Below, one piece after another: positions 35,218 to 43,941 of a DNA stretch of 64,000 nt; position 1 is the first letter of the stretch; each line of letters opens with the position of its first letter. The stretch spans positions 237-64,236 of the forward strand of contig NZ_AOLY01000002.1 in assembly GCF_000336635.1 (NCBI RefSeq). Reading direction: 5' to 3'. The translations under genes and the position numbers were made by a program. The DNA is from Haloarcula japonica DSM 6131. GTDB lineage: Archaea > Halobacteriota > Halobacteria > Halobacteriales > Haloarculaceae. The notes beneath the pieces are model-generated. The model did not search any database and was not told the origin of the DNA. It saw only the letters and a list, made by a program, of their open reading frames with translations.

Positions 35218-36213
35218 TCAGGTCGCGTCAGTGTCGACGAGCGAGAACGCCGTCCCGTCACCGTCGGCGCTGGCGTTCTCGTAAACGACATGTGCGGTCG
35301 CCACGTCCTGAATCGCCAGCCCCGTCGAGTCAAAGAGCGTGATGCCGTCGTCGTTGGTCCGCCCCGAAAGCGTGCCCGCAACGATGTCTCCGAGTTCCCC
35401 GTGAAGGTCGGCATCAGTCAGGACCCCCTCGCCCCACGGGACGTTGATCTCGCCGGAGTGGGTACACTGCTCGTAGTTGTCGATGACGAGTTTCGCGTCG
35501 AGCAGCGTGCGTTCGTCGTGTTCCTGCTTGCCGGCGGCATCAGCCCCAATGGCGTTGATATGTGTGCGTTCGCCGAGCCACTCCCGGTCCACAATGGGCG
35601 ACCTGACCGGCGTAATCGTCGACAGCACGTCACAGCCGGCGGCGTCCTCGATGGTTCCCGCTCGCACATCGAATCGGTCGGTGAACGTATCGACGAACGC
35701 CTGCTGTTTCTCCGTATCCCGGTCGGCGACGACGACCGTCTCGATGTCTCGGACCGACGAGATGGCCGCCAGTTGCGTGTACGCCTGTGTGCCGGCCCCG
35801 ACCAGACCGAGTGAGTCTGCATCGGCAACAGCGAGGTGGTCAGTAGCGACGGCGGCCGCCGCCCCGGTCCGCAAGCGCGTCAGGACGGTCCCGTCCATCA
35901 CGGCCAGCGGGAACGCCGTCTCGGGGTCCGAGTAGATGAGCGTCCCGAGGACGGTCGGTAGGTCGTGATCACGGGGGTTGTCCAGATGGACGTTGACCCA
36001 CTTGATCGCGGCGGCGTCCCACGTCTCCGCGTTGACGTAGGCCGGCATCGACCTGAAGTCGCCGTTGTACTGCGGCAGGTCGATGTAGGACTTGGCCGGC
36101 ATGATGGTGTTCCCCCTGGCATCGGCGGCGAAGGCCGCGGCAACCGCGTCGATGACTGCTGGCATCGTCGCGTGGTCCTCGACCGCGTCCGCGCCGAGAA
36201 GCAGCGTCTGCAT
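35218..36213 (-). CDS. Ornithine cyclodeaminase / mu-crystallin family enzyme
   Basis: 331 aa. The family signature runs from VIDAVAAAFAAD through MPAKSYIDLPQ and RSMPAYV (substrate-binding Arg/Lys area, about 38-60) to the Rossmann motif LGLVGAGTQAYTQLAAI (about 134-150). The C-terminal HSGEINVPWGEG and LFDSTGLAIQD blocks are typical. Members include ornithine cyclodeaminase, NAD-dependent alanine dehydrogenase of Archaeoglobus type, and imine reductases; sequence alone does not separate them. ATG at 36213. Its neighbours give no pathway context. Confidence 0.85.
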   Translation of the reverse strand: MQTLLLGADAVEDHATMPAVIDAVAAAFAADARGNTIMPAKSYIDLPQYNGDFRSMPAYVNAETWDAAAIKWVNVHLDNPRDHDLPTVLGTLIYSDPETAFPLAVMDGTVLTRLRTGAAAAVATDHLAVADADSLGLVGAGTQAYTQLAAISSVRDIETVVVADRDTEKQQAFVDTFTDRFDVRAGTIEDAAGCDVLSTITPVRSPIVDREWLGERTHINAIGADAAGKQEHDERTLLDAKLVIDNYEQCTHSGEINVPWGEGVLTDADLHGELGDIVAGTLSGRTNDDGITLFDSTGLAIQDVATAHVVYENASADGDGTAFSLVDTDAT

Positions 36214-36260
36214 ACGGTATGTTGACGCTCGACGATATTTAGCCCTCCGCCGTCACAGGG

Positions 36261-36268
36261 GTTATACC
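36261..36268 (+). promoter_or_regulatory. TATA box for lipoprotein gene
   Basis: GTTATACC, 22-29 nt before the ATG at 36290; leaderless transcript likely. Confidence 0.5.
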
Positions 36269-36289
36269 ACCACGCGCCCAGTCACCGGT

Positions 36290-37153
36290 ATGCGCCGCGG
36301 GGCGGCGATTGCCGTGATCTGTCTTTGTCTGCTGAGCGCCGGGTGTGCCGGACTGTTCGGGGACGGCGCAGCCACCAGAGAGACGGTGACACCGGCCCCC
36401 GTCCCGACCGGGGACACGCCAACGAGCGCCGAACAACACGCCCCGGGTGTCGTCGGCGAGCGCGTCGTCAACGCCACCGCGCTCGGTCGCGCTCACGTCA
36501 GCCAACTCTCGAACATCTCCTATCGAGTCCACCACACGAAAACCGTCATGAACGGCAGCGGCCTGCACAGACGCGTCCGGACCCGTGCCAGCATCAGCGC
36601 GGGCTACGAGTCGTACACGGCCACCCGAACGATAACCGGACAAAGTGTGACAGCGCGTGAGATTCACGGCACCTGGCGGGACGGCCGTGCACTCAGGCGG
36701 ACGACCGTCAACGGGTCGACATCGGCGGAAGTAGTCGCTGATTCCCGTGGTATCGGTGGCCCGCCACGCCCACCTCGGGCCGCACTGTTCTTCGAGCCCA
36801 CGTTCAACGGACGTCTCATAGCGCTGCTTTCCGCCACGAACATCACATCCATCCGCCCCGGCGATGAGGTCATCAAGCAACTGTACGGCGTTTCCGTGTA
36901 TCGCATCAAAGGAACCGGGTCGGCCGATGACAGCGCAGTTGCCACCCGTCCCGCCGACCGTGTGACTAACGTCTCCCTCTCGGCGACTGTGACGCCAAGC
37001 GGCATCGTCCGGAGCTACGCGCTCCAGTACACGGTCGACAACGGAACGGACACCTACCGGGTGACCGAAATCCTCCGCTACAGCGACCTCGGGACGACGG
37101 ACGTAGTGTTCGAAGACCGAGGCCACCGAAACCGAACAACACGCCCCGACTGA
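36290..37153 (+). CDS. Haloarchaeal lipoprotein (DUF7537-like)
   Basis: 287 aa. An N-terminal signal peptide with a lipobox (AIAVICLCLLSAGCAG, Cys near 18) is followed by a Thr/Pro-rich linker and a domain with VVNATALGRAHVSQLSNISY, then beta-rich segments (ATRTITGQSVTAREIHGTW, NVSLSATVTPSGIVRSYALQ). The pattern resembles the DUF7537 lipoproteins that are numerous in haloarchaea and bear similarity to outer-layer lipid-carrier-like folds. It would be anchored to the outer face of the membrane. No substrate is known. ATG at 36290. Confidence 0.78.
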   Translation: MRRGAAIAVICLCLLSAGCAGLFGDGAATRETVTPAPVPTGDTPTSAEQHAPGVVGERVVNATALGRAHVSQLSNISYRVHHTKTVMNGSGLHRRVRTRASISAGYESYTATRTITGQSVTAREIHGTWRDGRALRRTTVNGSTSAEVVADSRGIGGPPRPPRAALFFEPTFNGRLIALLSATNITSIRPGDEVIKQLYGVSVYRIKGTGSADDSAVATRPADRVTNVSLSATVTPSGIVRSYALQYTVDNGTDTYRVTEILRYSDLGTTDVVFEDRGHRNRTTRPD

Positions 37154-37606
37154 TGCGAGCGACGGCTGGATACCGTCGAATCAGTCGCGAAACGGAAAGA
37201 GGCCCCACCCGCTGTCACCAGTCCGTCCCACCAAACGAACCGGGACAGTCGTTACTTCGCAGAGAAATACCTAACTGTTTCTCCGGTTTCACGTTTCGAT
37301 ATCGATGGCGTCACAACGTCTCCGTTAGAAACTGACCTGCTATCGGGTAAACTATCGTCTGCAGGTCGGTTAGAAAGCGACGCACACCTCGGGGCTGCTT
37401 CGGCGTTCGTTCAGAAAGGCTACTTCCGGTCAGCTACGTGGTTCGCGGGTCAGGTCGTTCGGAGGTCTCCCTCCTGTCGACCTCCTGCTTGCGGGTCACT
37501 TCGTTCCCCGCTCGCAATCCGAGGGTCTTCGCTTCGTTCAGAACCTCGCGGTTCGCGGCTTTCGCCGCTCACTATTCGAGGGCCCTCACTTCGTTCGGCC
37601 CCTCGC
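37154..37606. other. Convergent 453-nt non-coding region with repeated CTTCGTTC units
   Basis: It lies between the convergent lipoprotein and thermosome genes. The left half (37154-37430) has nothing I recognise. The right half (37440-37606) is made of short imperfect repeats, e.g. TCACTTCGTTC at about 37498 and 37585 and CGCTTCGTTC at 37531, interleaved with small inverted repeats such as GCGGC TTTC GCCGC. A 94-codon open frame here (37438-37722) is low-complexity and overlaps the thermosome gene; I do not call it. Confidence 0.55.
37577..37605 (-). terminator. Hairpin directly after the thermosome stop codon
   Basis: CGAGGGCC and GGCCCCTCG form 8-bp arms with one bulged base around a 12-nt loop, beginning 1 nt after the thermosome TAA. 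No T-tract follows. It may act in transcript end formation or mRNA protection. Confidence 0.5.
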
Positions 37607-39286
37607 TTACATCATGCCGCCCATGCCGCCACCCATGCCGCCCATGCCGCCAGGAGCGCCACCGGGGCCGCCGGGGCCGCCTTCGTCGCCGCCGGAGGTC
37701 GAGAGCTCGCCGGCAGCGATGATGTCGTCGATCTTGAGGACCAGGTTCGCGGCCTCTGCAGCCGAGGAAATCGCCTGGCGCTTGGCGTGCGCTGGCTCGA
37801 CGACGCCGGTGTCGAGCGTGTTCTCGACGTCACCGGAGAAGACGTTCAGGCCGGCGCTGACGTCGCCGTCCTCGTGGGCGGCGCGCAGGTCGACCAGCGT
37901 ATCGATGCTGTCGAGACCAGCGTTTTCAGCGAGCGTGCGCGGGATGATCTCCAGCGCGTCGGCGAAGGACTCGATTGCGAGCTGTTCGCGGCCTTCGACG
38001 CTGTCGGCGTAGTCGCGGAGCCGGCGGGCGACTTCGACTTCAGGTGCGCCGCCGCCACCGAGGACGCTGCCGTTGGCGACCGTGGACGCGACAACGTCGA
38101 GCGCGTCCGTGACACCGCGTTCGAGTTCGTCGACGACGTGGTCGGTCGAGCCACGGAGCAGGAGCGTGACGCCGTGAGCTCCGTCGCCGCTGCCCTCGAC
38201 GTAGAACAGGCCTTCGGCGTCGTCGCGGGTGACGGAGCCGTGACCCAGGTCTTCCGCGGTCGCGGAGTCGAGGTCGGAGACGATGCGAGCACCCAGAACC
38301 TCTTTGAGGAACTCGATGTCGGATTTCTTGGCGCGGCGCACGGCCAGAATACCCTTCTCGGCGAGGTAGTGCTGGGCCATGTCGTCGATGCCCTTCTGGC
38401 AGAAGACGACGTCAGCGCCGGTGTCAGCGATCTGGTCGACCATCTGCTTGAGCTGCTCTTCTTCCTTGTCGAGGAAGTTCTGGAGCTGGCTCGGGTCGTC
38501 GACGGAGAGCTGGGCGTCGACTTCGGTCTCGTCGAGTTCGATGGCCGTGTCGACGAGCAGGACGTCAGCGTCGTCGACTTCGGTCGGCATCTCCTCGTGG
38601 ACCGGGTCCTTGTCGATGACCGCGCCTTCGAGGAGTTCGGAGTTGCCGGCAGAGCTGCCGGTCTGGGTCTCGATGTTGAGGTATTCGAGGTCGGCGACGA
38701 CGGAACCGTCATCGGCCTCGACGGTCACGGCGTTGACCGCGTCGACGATGATCTGGGCGAGCAGCTCCTTGTTGAGCTCTGCGCCCTTGCCCGTCATCGA
38801 GGTCTCTGCGACCTTCTTCAGGAGTTCCTCGTCGTCGGGGTCGACTTCCGTGGCGATGTCGTCGAGTTCGTCCTTGGCCTGCGTGGCGGCCATATTGAAC
38901 CCTTTGATGATCGCCGTCGGGTGGATGTCCTGTTCGAGGAGGTCCTCGGCGTTCTTGAGGAGTTCGCCTGCGATGGCGACGGCGGAGGTGGTGCCATCGC
39001 CGGCCTCGTCTTCCTGTGTCTCGGCAACCTCGACGATCATCGAGGCTGTCGGGTTGTCGATGTCCATCTCCGAGAGGATGGTGACGCCGTCGTTCGTGAC
39101 GGTCACGTCACCCATCGAGGAGACGAGCATCTTGTCCATCCCCTTCGGGCCGAGGGTCGAGCGTACCGACTCGGCGACCGCGCGAGCGGCCGAGATGTTG
39201 TGTTCCTGCGCAGACTTGTCCTTCATCCGCTGGGAGTCCTCTCCCAGGATGATCATCGGCTGGCCCTGCATCTGGCGTTGGCTCAT
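37607..39286 (-). CDS. thsA: Thermosome subunit (group II chaperonin)
   Basis: 559 aa. It folds proteins in an ATP-driven double ring. Diagnostic stretches are VRSTLGPKGMDKMLV (about 42-56), DVTVTNDGVTILSEMDI, the ATPase motif GDGTTSAVAIAGELL (about 96-110), and the Gly/Met-rich tail GGMGGMGGGMGGMM typical of archaeal thermosomes. Conserved NVFSGDVENTLDTGVVEPA is near the C-terminus. ATG at 39286 is chosen over an in-frame TTG two codons upstream. A strong TATA sequence at 39312-39321 precedes it. Haloarchaea have two or three paralogues; the alpha label is tentative. Confidence 0.94.
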   Translation of the reverse strand: MSQRQMQGQPMIILGEDSQRMKDKSAQEHNISAARAVAESVRSTLGPKGMDKMLVSSMGDVTVTNDGVTILSEMDIDNPTASMIVEVAETQEDEAGDGTTSAVAIAGELLKNAEDLLEQDIHPTAIIKGFNMAATQAKDELDDIATEVDPDDEELLKKVAETSMTGKGAELNKELLAQIIVDAVNAVTVEADDGSVVADLEYLNIETQTGSSAGNSELLEGAVIDKDPVHEEMPTEVDDADVLLVDTAIELDETEVDAQLSVDDPSQLQNFLDKEEEQLKQMVDQIADTGADVVFCQKGIDDMAQHYLAEKGILAVRRAKKSDIEFLKEVLGARIVSDLDSATAEDLGHGSVTRDDAEGLFYVEGSGDGAHGVTLLLRGSTDHVVDELERGVTDALDVVASTVANGSVLGGGGAPEVEVARRLRDYADSVEGREQLAIESFADALEIIPRTLAENAGLDSIDTLVDLRAAHEDGDVSAGLNVFSGDVENTLDTGVVEPAHAKRQAISSAAEAANLVLKIDDIIAAGELSTSGGDEGGPGGPGGAPGGMGGMGGGMGGMM

Positions 39287-39311
39287 AATCAAGCGAAGAT
39301 TGCATGTGGTT

Positions 39312-39321
39312 CTATATAAAA
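39312..39321 (-). promoter_or_regulatory. TATA box for thermosome gene
   Basis: TTTTATATAG on the minus strand, about 26-35 nt before the ATG at 39286, a near-ideal archaeal box. Confidence 0.65.
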
Positions 39322-39460
39322 GTAGGGGTTACGGAGCGCTCGGCGGCCACCTGTTGACGCAGCCAGAACAGGTGAAATCACCCGACTGAAGGAGTACTAG
39401 CCGGTAGTGATGGTAGCTGTTGGCACGCCACATCAGAACGACGGCGACCTGTTTATATAT

Positions 39461-39850
39461 TCACTCGATTGGTTCCGTCCAGTGGACCGTGACCGACCCA
39501 ACGACGAATGCGTCCTTCGAGTCGGTGTCCCGTCGGAACTGAATCGTGTTCTCGCCGAGGTGCAGTTGCTCGGGCGCGATCGTGTCCATCCAGAGCTGCC
39601 ACCCCTCGCCCGGCGCGATATCGAACCCTGACAGTGCCTCGCCGTTGACCACGATTTCGTGGTCGAAATCCTCGACATCGTAGACCTGCATCTCCACGTA
39701 CGGGTCCGCCGATGACGAGGTGGGGATGTCGAAGGAAACCGGATCGGTCGAATCGCCGGTGTACTCGGCCCAAGGAACGTCGAGCGAGTCCGCCGACGGG
39801 CCGAGGTGCTGCTGGAACTGACAGAGCGCGTAGTTGGCGCGACGTGACAT
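39461..39850 (-). CDS. Conserved haloarchaeal protein, beta-rich
   Basis: 129 aa, acidic, no signal peptide or membrane segment. The predicted strands SADPYVEMQVYDVEDFDHEI and GENTIQFRRDTDSKDAFVVG suggest a jelly-roll or carbohydrate-binding-like beta sandwich. It begins SRRANYALCQFQQHLGPSAD. I know similar haloarchaeal proteins (DUF7383-like) but no function. A TATA-like TTTTTATG on the minus strand (39873-39880) about 25 nt upstream supports ATG at 39850 and leaderless expression. It is divergent from mutS. Confidence 0.75.
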   Translation of the reverse strand: MSRRANYALCQFQQHLGPSADSLDVPWAEYTGDSTDPVSFDIPTSSSADPYVEMQVYDVEDFDHEIVVNGEALSGFDIAPGEGWQLWMDTIAPEQLHLGENTIQFRRDTDSKDAFVVGSVTVHWTEPIE

Positions 39851-39872
39851 ACAGGCTACGACTCTCGGGCGA

Positions 39873-39880
39873 CATAAAAA
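39873..39880 (-). promoter_or_regulatory. TATA box in the mutS divergent region
   Basis: CATAAAAA on the plus strand (TTTTTATG on the minus strand), 23-30 nt before the ATG at 39850. It could also serve mutS on the plus strand, with a start near 39900. Confidence 0.5.
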
Positions 39881-39956
39881 TTAGTGGCCGGTCACCGTCG
39901 TACACGTGGCGAGGGAGAGCGGAGCGCCTATGAGTGGTCGGCTGTTGCCCACCGGT

Positions 39957-42767
39957 ATGGACGCTGCGCTTGGCCCGCCCGAGAAGATGGCCGAGCTCGA
40001 GGAAGACCTGACGCCGATGATGGCGCAGTACTACGAGCTGTGCCGGCAGTACGATGACGCCCTGGTCCTCTTTCAGGTCGGGGACTTCTACGAAGCCTTC
40101 TGTGCGGCCGCACAGCGGGTCGCTCGGCTGTGTGAAATTACGCTGACCCAGCGCGAGGACTCGACCGGGGAGTACCCGATGGCCGGCATCCCCATCGACA
40201 ACGCTGAGTCGTACGTCGAGACGCTGCTTGACGCGGGCTACCGGGTCGCAATTGCCGATCAGGTCGAGGACCCCGACGAGGTCAGCGGCGTGGTCGAGCG
40301 GGCAGTGACTCGGATCGTCACCCCCGGCACACTCACTGAGAGCGAACTGCTGGGCGGGGCGGACAACAATTACGTCGCGGCTCTGGCCGCCGGTGAGGGA
40401 TACGGGCTGGCGCTACTGGACATCTCGACCGGTGACTGCTACGCGACCAGTGTCGGCTCCGAAAGCGCCGTCGCCGACGAACTCAGCCGGTTCGGTCCCG
40501 CCGAGGCCATCGTCGGGCCGGACGTCGACGTGGACCGGGACGCCGTCTTCGGGCCGGCCTGTCTGGTGACGCGCTACGACGCGGATGCATTCGCCCGGGG
40601 TCGCGCCGAGGACCGCGTGGGACAGTACTTCGGCCCGCCGGAGCGTCTGCTCGCCGGCGATGCAGAAATCCGGGCCTGTGGCGGCCTGCTGGCCTACGCG
40701 GAGTACACCCGTGGGAGCAGCGGCGCGGTCGGCCCCGACGGCGAGCCGGTCGATCCAGATGTCGACCCCGCAGGCACGCTCGACTACCTCAATCACCTCA
40801 CGCGGTACGACCCGCGGGAGTACATGCTGCTCGACGCCGTGGCCGTCGAGAGCCTCGAACTGTTCGAGCGGCGCTCCGTACGGGGCCACGAGAACCGCAC
40901 GCTCGTCGATACAGTCGACGAGACGGCGTGTGCACTGGGGCGGCGGAAACTGACCGACTGGCTCCGTCGGCCGTTGCTCGACGTGGACCGCATCGAGGCC
41001 CGCCACGGCGCGGTCGCGGAACTCCAGCGCGACCCCGCCACCAGAGAGGAGCTATCTTCCCTTCTGGCGGAGGTGTACGACCTCGAACGGCTCATTTCAC
41101 GCGTGTCGCGTGGCCGGGCCAACGCCCGTGACCTGCGGTCGCTGGCCGCAACGCTGTCGGTCGTGCCGGAGATCCGGGACCGCTTAGTTGATGCCGACGC
41201 CCGCCTGCTGGCGGACCTGCACGCAACGCTGGACCCGCTGGCCGAGACCCGCGAGGAGATCGAAGCGGCAATTCGCACGGACCCGCCACAGCAGGTGACC
41301 GAGGGCGGTGTCATCTGCGAGGGCTACGACGACGAACTGGACCGGTTGCGCTCGACCGAGCAGTCGGGCAAGCAGTGGATCGACGACCTCGAAGCCAGCG
41401 AGCGCGAGCGCACCGGCGTCGACTCGCTAAAGGTCGGACACAACTCCGTCCACGGCTATTACATCGAGGTAACGAACGCCAACCTCGATGCCGTCCCCGA
41501 GGACTACCAGCGCCGCCAGACGCTGAAAAACAGCGAGCGCTACTACACGCCGGAACTCAAGGAGCGCGAGGACGAGATCCTGCGGGCCGAGAGCGCGGCC
41601 GACGACCTGGAGTACGACCTGTTCTGTGCCGTCCGGGACAAGGTGGCCGACGAGGCAGAGCGCGTGCAGGCGCTCGCCGACCGCCTCGCGCGCCTGGACG
41701 TGCTGGTCTCCTTCGCCGAGGTCGCGGCGCAGTACGACTACTGCCGGCCCACCGTCGGCGGGGACGGGATCGACATCACCGCCGGCCGCCATCCGGTCGT
41801 CGAGCGGACCGAGGACGCCTTCGTCCCCAACGACACGCATCTCGGTAGCGGGCCGCTTCGGGAGTCCGACGACCGGCAATCGAGCGATGGTGATACGGCG
41901 ACCGACGGAAAGCGCGAGGGCGAAAGCGCCCCGGCTCAGGACCCGTTTCTCGCTGTCGTCACGGGACCGAACATGAGCGGCAAGTCGACGTACATGCGCC
42001 AGGTCGCGTTGATCTGTCTGCTCGCACAGGCGGGCGGCTTCGTCCCCGCGAAGGCGGCCGACCTCCCGATTCTCGACCGCGTGTTTACCCGCGTTGGAGC
42101 CAGCGACGACATCGCCGGTGGCCGCTCAACGTTCATGATCGAGATGACCGAACTGGCGACGATTCTCGACGCGGCGACCGCTGACTCGCTGGTGCTGCTG
42201 GACGAGGTCGGCCGCGGCACGTCGACGGCTGACGGGCTTGCTATCGCCCGCGCCGTCACCGAACATCTCCACGACGAGGTCGGCGCGTACACGCTGTTTG
42301 CGACCCACCACCACGACCTGACTGCCGTCGCCGCGGCGCTGCCCAGCGCGACAAACCGCCACTTCGAGACCAGCCGCGAGGACGGCGACGTTCGCTTCGA
42401 CCACGAACTCGCACCCGGTCCCGCGGCGGCCTCCTACGGCGTCGAGGTGGCGAGCATGGCCGGCGTGCCCGAATCCGTTGTCGAACGGTCACGGGACCTT
42501 CTGGCGGATGCCGAGACGGCCGACACCGACACGGATTCCACCGTCACGGAGACGACTGGTCCGACGGAGAACGGAACAGCGGCGGGTTCAGCCAGCGAGG
42601 GTGGAGCGGACGGCCACACACAGGAGACGCTTCGAACGAACGGAGCCACCGTCGGGGGAGAGTTACCGGGGTCAGTGGCACAGCAGTTAGCGTCGCTCGA
42701 TGTCGCGACGATGACGCCGATAGAAGCGATGAACGCGCTCGCCGAGCTACAGGACCGACTCGAATAA
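39957..42767 (+). CDS. mutS: DNA mismatch repair protein MutS
   Basis: 936 aa, MutS1 type. The mismatch-recognition motif is [10 protein letters not shown] (Phe-x-Glu, about residues 40-49). Connector, lever and clamp domains follow ([17 protein letters not shown]). The ATPase has Walker [14 protein letters not shown] (about 670-682), [18 protein letters not shown], Walker [17 protein letters not shown] and FATHHHDL. A low-complexity Thr/Glu-rich segment precedes the C-terminal [17 protein letters not shown] dimerisation helix. ATG at 39957 ([10 protein letters not shown]) matches haloarchaeal MutS1; an in-frame GTG at 39906 and an ATG at 39930 are alternatives. It has no mutL neighbour in the window. 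Confidence 0.94.
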   Translation: MDAALGPPEKMAELEEDLTPMMAQYYELCRQYDDALVLFQVGDFYEAFCAAAQRVARLCEITLTQREDSTGEYPMAGIPIDNAESYVETLLDAGYRVAIADQVEDPDEVSGVVERAVTRIVTPGTLTESELLGGADNNYVAALAAGEGYGLALLDISTGDCYATSVGSESAVADELSRFGPAEAIVGPDVDVDRDAVFGPACLVTRYDADAFARGRAEDRVGQYFGPPERLLAGDAEIRACGGLLAYAEYTRGSSGAVGPDGEPVDPDVDPAGTLDYLNHLTRYDPREYMLLDAVAVESLELFERRSVRGHENRTLVDTVDETACALGRRKLTDWLRRPLLDVDRIEARHGAVAELQRDPATREELSSLLAEVYDLERLISRVSRGRANARDLRSLAATLSVVPEIRDRLVDADARLLADLHATLDPLAETREEIEAAIRTDPPQQVTEGGVICEGYDDELDRLRSTEQSGKQWIDDLEASERERTGVDSLKVGHNSVHGYYIEVTNANLDAVPEDYQRRQTLKNSERYYTPELKEREDEILRAESAADDLEYDLFCAVRDKVADEAERVQALADRLARLDVLVSFAEVAAQYDYCRPTVGGDGIDITAGRHPVVERTEDAFVPNDTHLGSGPLRESDDRQSSDGDTATDGKREGESAPAQDPFLAVVTGPNMSGKSTYMRQVALICLLAQAGGFVPAKAADLPILDRVFTRVGASDDIAGGRSTFMIEMTELATILDAATADSLVLLDEVGRGTSTADGLAIARAVTEHLHDEVGAYTLFATHHHDLTAVAAALPSATNRHFETSREDGDVRFDHELAPGPAAASYGVEVASMAGVPESVVERSRDLLADAETADTDTDSTVTETTGPTENGTAAGSASEGGADGHTQETLRTNGATVGGELPGSVAQQLASLDVATMTPIEAMNALAELQDRLE

Positions 42768-42776
42768 CAGCAGCAG

Positions 42777-43517
42777 TCAGCTATCTCCGTCAGCGGCCAG
42801 TTCCTCGTGCGGGCAGGCGAACATGGCCGTGACGAGTTTCTGTTCGGCAGCCCGTAGATGCTTGTGGAGCGTGGGCTCCGAGATATCGAGGAGTGCAGCC
42901 AGGTCCGCGGCCGTCGCCTCGCGGGGCCAACTGTAGTACCCCGCTTCGTGGGCCGTCACGAGGACCTCCCGCTGGCGGTCGGTCAGTGACTCGGTGTGGG
43001 ACGCGTAGTTCTTGAACCCGAACAGTGGGGCGATGGACTCACGCTGTTTTTTCGCTGCGAGTTCGGCCTCCGAATGGGCCGCCAGGAACGACTCGATAAC
43101 CGCAGCCGTCTCAGTTTGCCTCGGAACATCGGCTACGACAGTCCCTTGGCCATCGACACTCCGGACGGTCTGTGGTACCGCCCCGACATCTGCGAGCGAG
43201 ACAACGGGGCAGTTATCCCGCACGTCGATTTCGACGAGCCCTCCGTCGTTGGTACGCTCAAGCACCCGCGCCTCACCGCCGTTGCCGTCCTCGATGCGCT
43301 CGACAAGCCGGCTGGGGTGAGCACCCCCGACTGAAAAAAACTCCGCGTACGTGTCGTCCGTCTGCGGGAGGCATTTTTCAAGAATCACTGAACACGATTC
43401 GGCTTCAGACACCGACACAAATGGATACGACCCATCAGAGAGGGCAAACTCCACACGGGTTACCGCCCGGCTGTCGCCAAGCTGTCGGGACATACACAGG
43501 TGTAGTCGATACCTCAT
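42777..43517 (-). CDS. HTH-10 (bacterio-opsin activator type) regulator
   Basis: 246 aa. The N-terminal ~170 residues form a variable ligand or sensor part. The C-terminal HTH-10 domain is LTDRQREVLVTAHEAGYYSW followed by AADLAALLDISEPTLHKHLR and AEQKLVTAMF, the standard end of Bat-like haloarchaeal transcription factors. ATG at 43517 (MRYRLHLCMSRQ) is used; ATG at 43493 is possible. The gene is 9 nt from the mutS stop (convergent) and divergent from the HalOD1 gene, with a perfect palindrome in between (43549-43573). Confidence 0.85.
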   Translation of the reverse strand: MRYRLHLCMSRQLGDSRAVTRVEFALSDGSYPFVSVSEAESCSVILEKCLPQTDDTYAEFFSVGGAHPSRLVERIEDGNGGEARVLERTNDGGLVEIDVRDNCPVVSLADVGAVPQTVRSVDGQGTVVADVPRQTETAAVIESFLAAHSEAELAAKKQRESIAPLFGFKNYASHTESLTDRQREVLVTAHEAGYYSWPREATAADLAALLDISEPTLHKHLRAAEQKLVTAMFACPHEELAADGDS

Positions 43518-43548
43518 GAAGAATGTTGTCATGAATCGTGGTATCAAC

Positions 43549-43573
43549 GTTCACTATGCTAGCCATAGTGAAC
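43549..43573. promoter_or_regulatory. Perfect 10-bp-arm inverted repeat in divergent promoter region
   Basis: GTTCACTATG, a 5-nt centre CTAGC, then CATAGTGAAC. It lies 31 nt upstream of the HTH-10 gene start and 41 nt upstream of the HalOD1 start, in an AT-rich gap, exactly where an operator for one or both genes would be expected. Confidence 0.65.
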
Positions 43574-43614
43574 TTTACATCTTCAGGATAAATCCAGCAT
43601 GAGGTCAGAGAACC

Positions 43615-43863
43615 GTGTCTGGAATATCACCATCCGTCGTAGAAGTCCACGGCACCGACCAGTCTATCATCACCGCGGTCGTTCGTGCCGTGGCAACTGC
43701 GGAGAGACAGCCGGTCGAGAGGCTTCCGCCGCTGGCCGACAGTATCAATCCGGATGCACTGACGGCGTGCATCGCCGATTCGAACACCAGCGGACATGTG
43801 GCGTTCGACTACAGTGGCTACCGCGTGGTTGTCAATACCGATGGAACAGTCACTGTAGAGTAG
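43615..43863 (+). CDS. Stand-alone HalOD1 output-domain protein
   Basis: 82 aa, one domain. The pattern SIITAVVRAVATAERQPVER, then LPPLADSINPDALTACI, and HVAFDYSGYRVVVNTDGTVT matches HalOD1, a domain usually attached to haloarchaeal response regulators as output module. Here it stands alone. The start is GTG at 43615. It is divergent from the HTH-10 gene and convergent with nucS. The mechanism of HalOD1 is unknown. Confidence 0.85.
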   Translation: MSGISPSVVEVHGTDQSIITAVVRAVATAERQPVERLPPLADSINPDALTACIADSNTSGHVAFDYSGYRVVVNTDGTVTVE

Positions 43864-43941
43864 CGCCGCCATCCGGCTGTGTGGCAACCGCGGTAGTCGG
43901 TACAGTCGCAGGACGGACACGGGCCAAAAGCGACGTGTCAG

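Noticed and set aside
37438-37722. 94-aa open frame after the lipoprotein gene
   Set aside because: Low-complexity Arg/Ser/Phe sequence from the CTTCGTTC repeats, running into the thermosome gene on the opposite strand.
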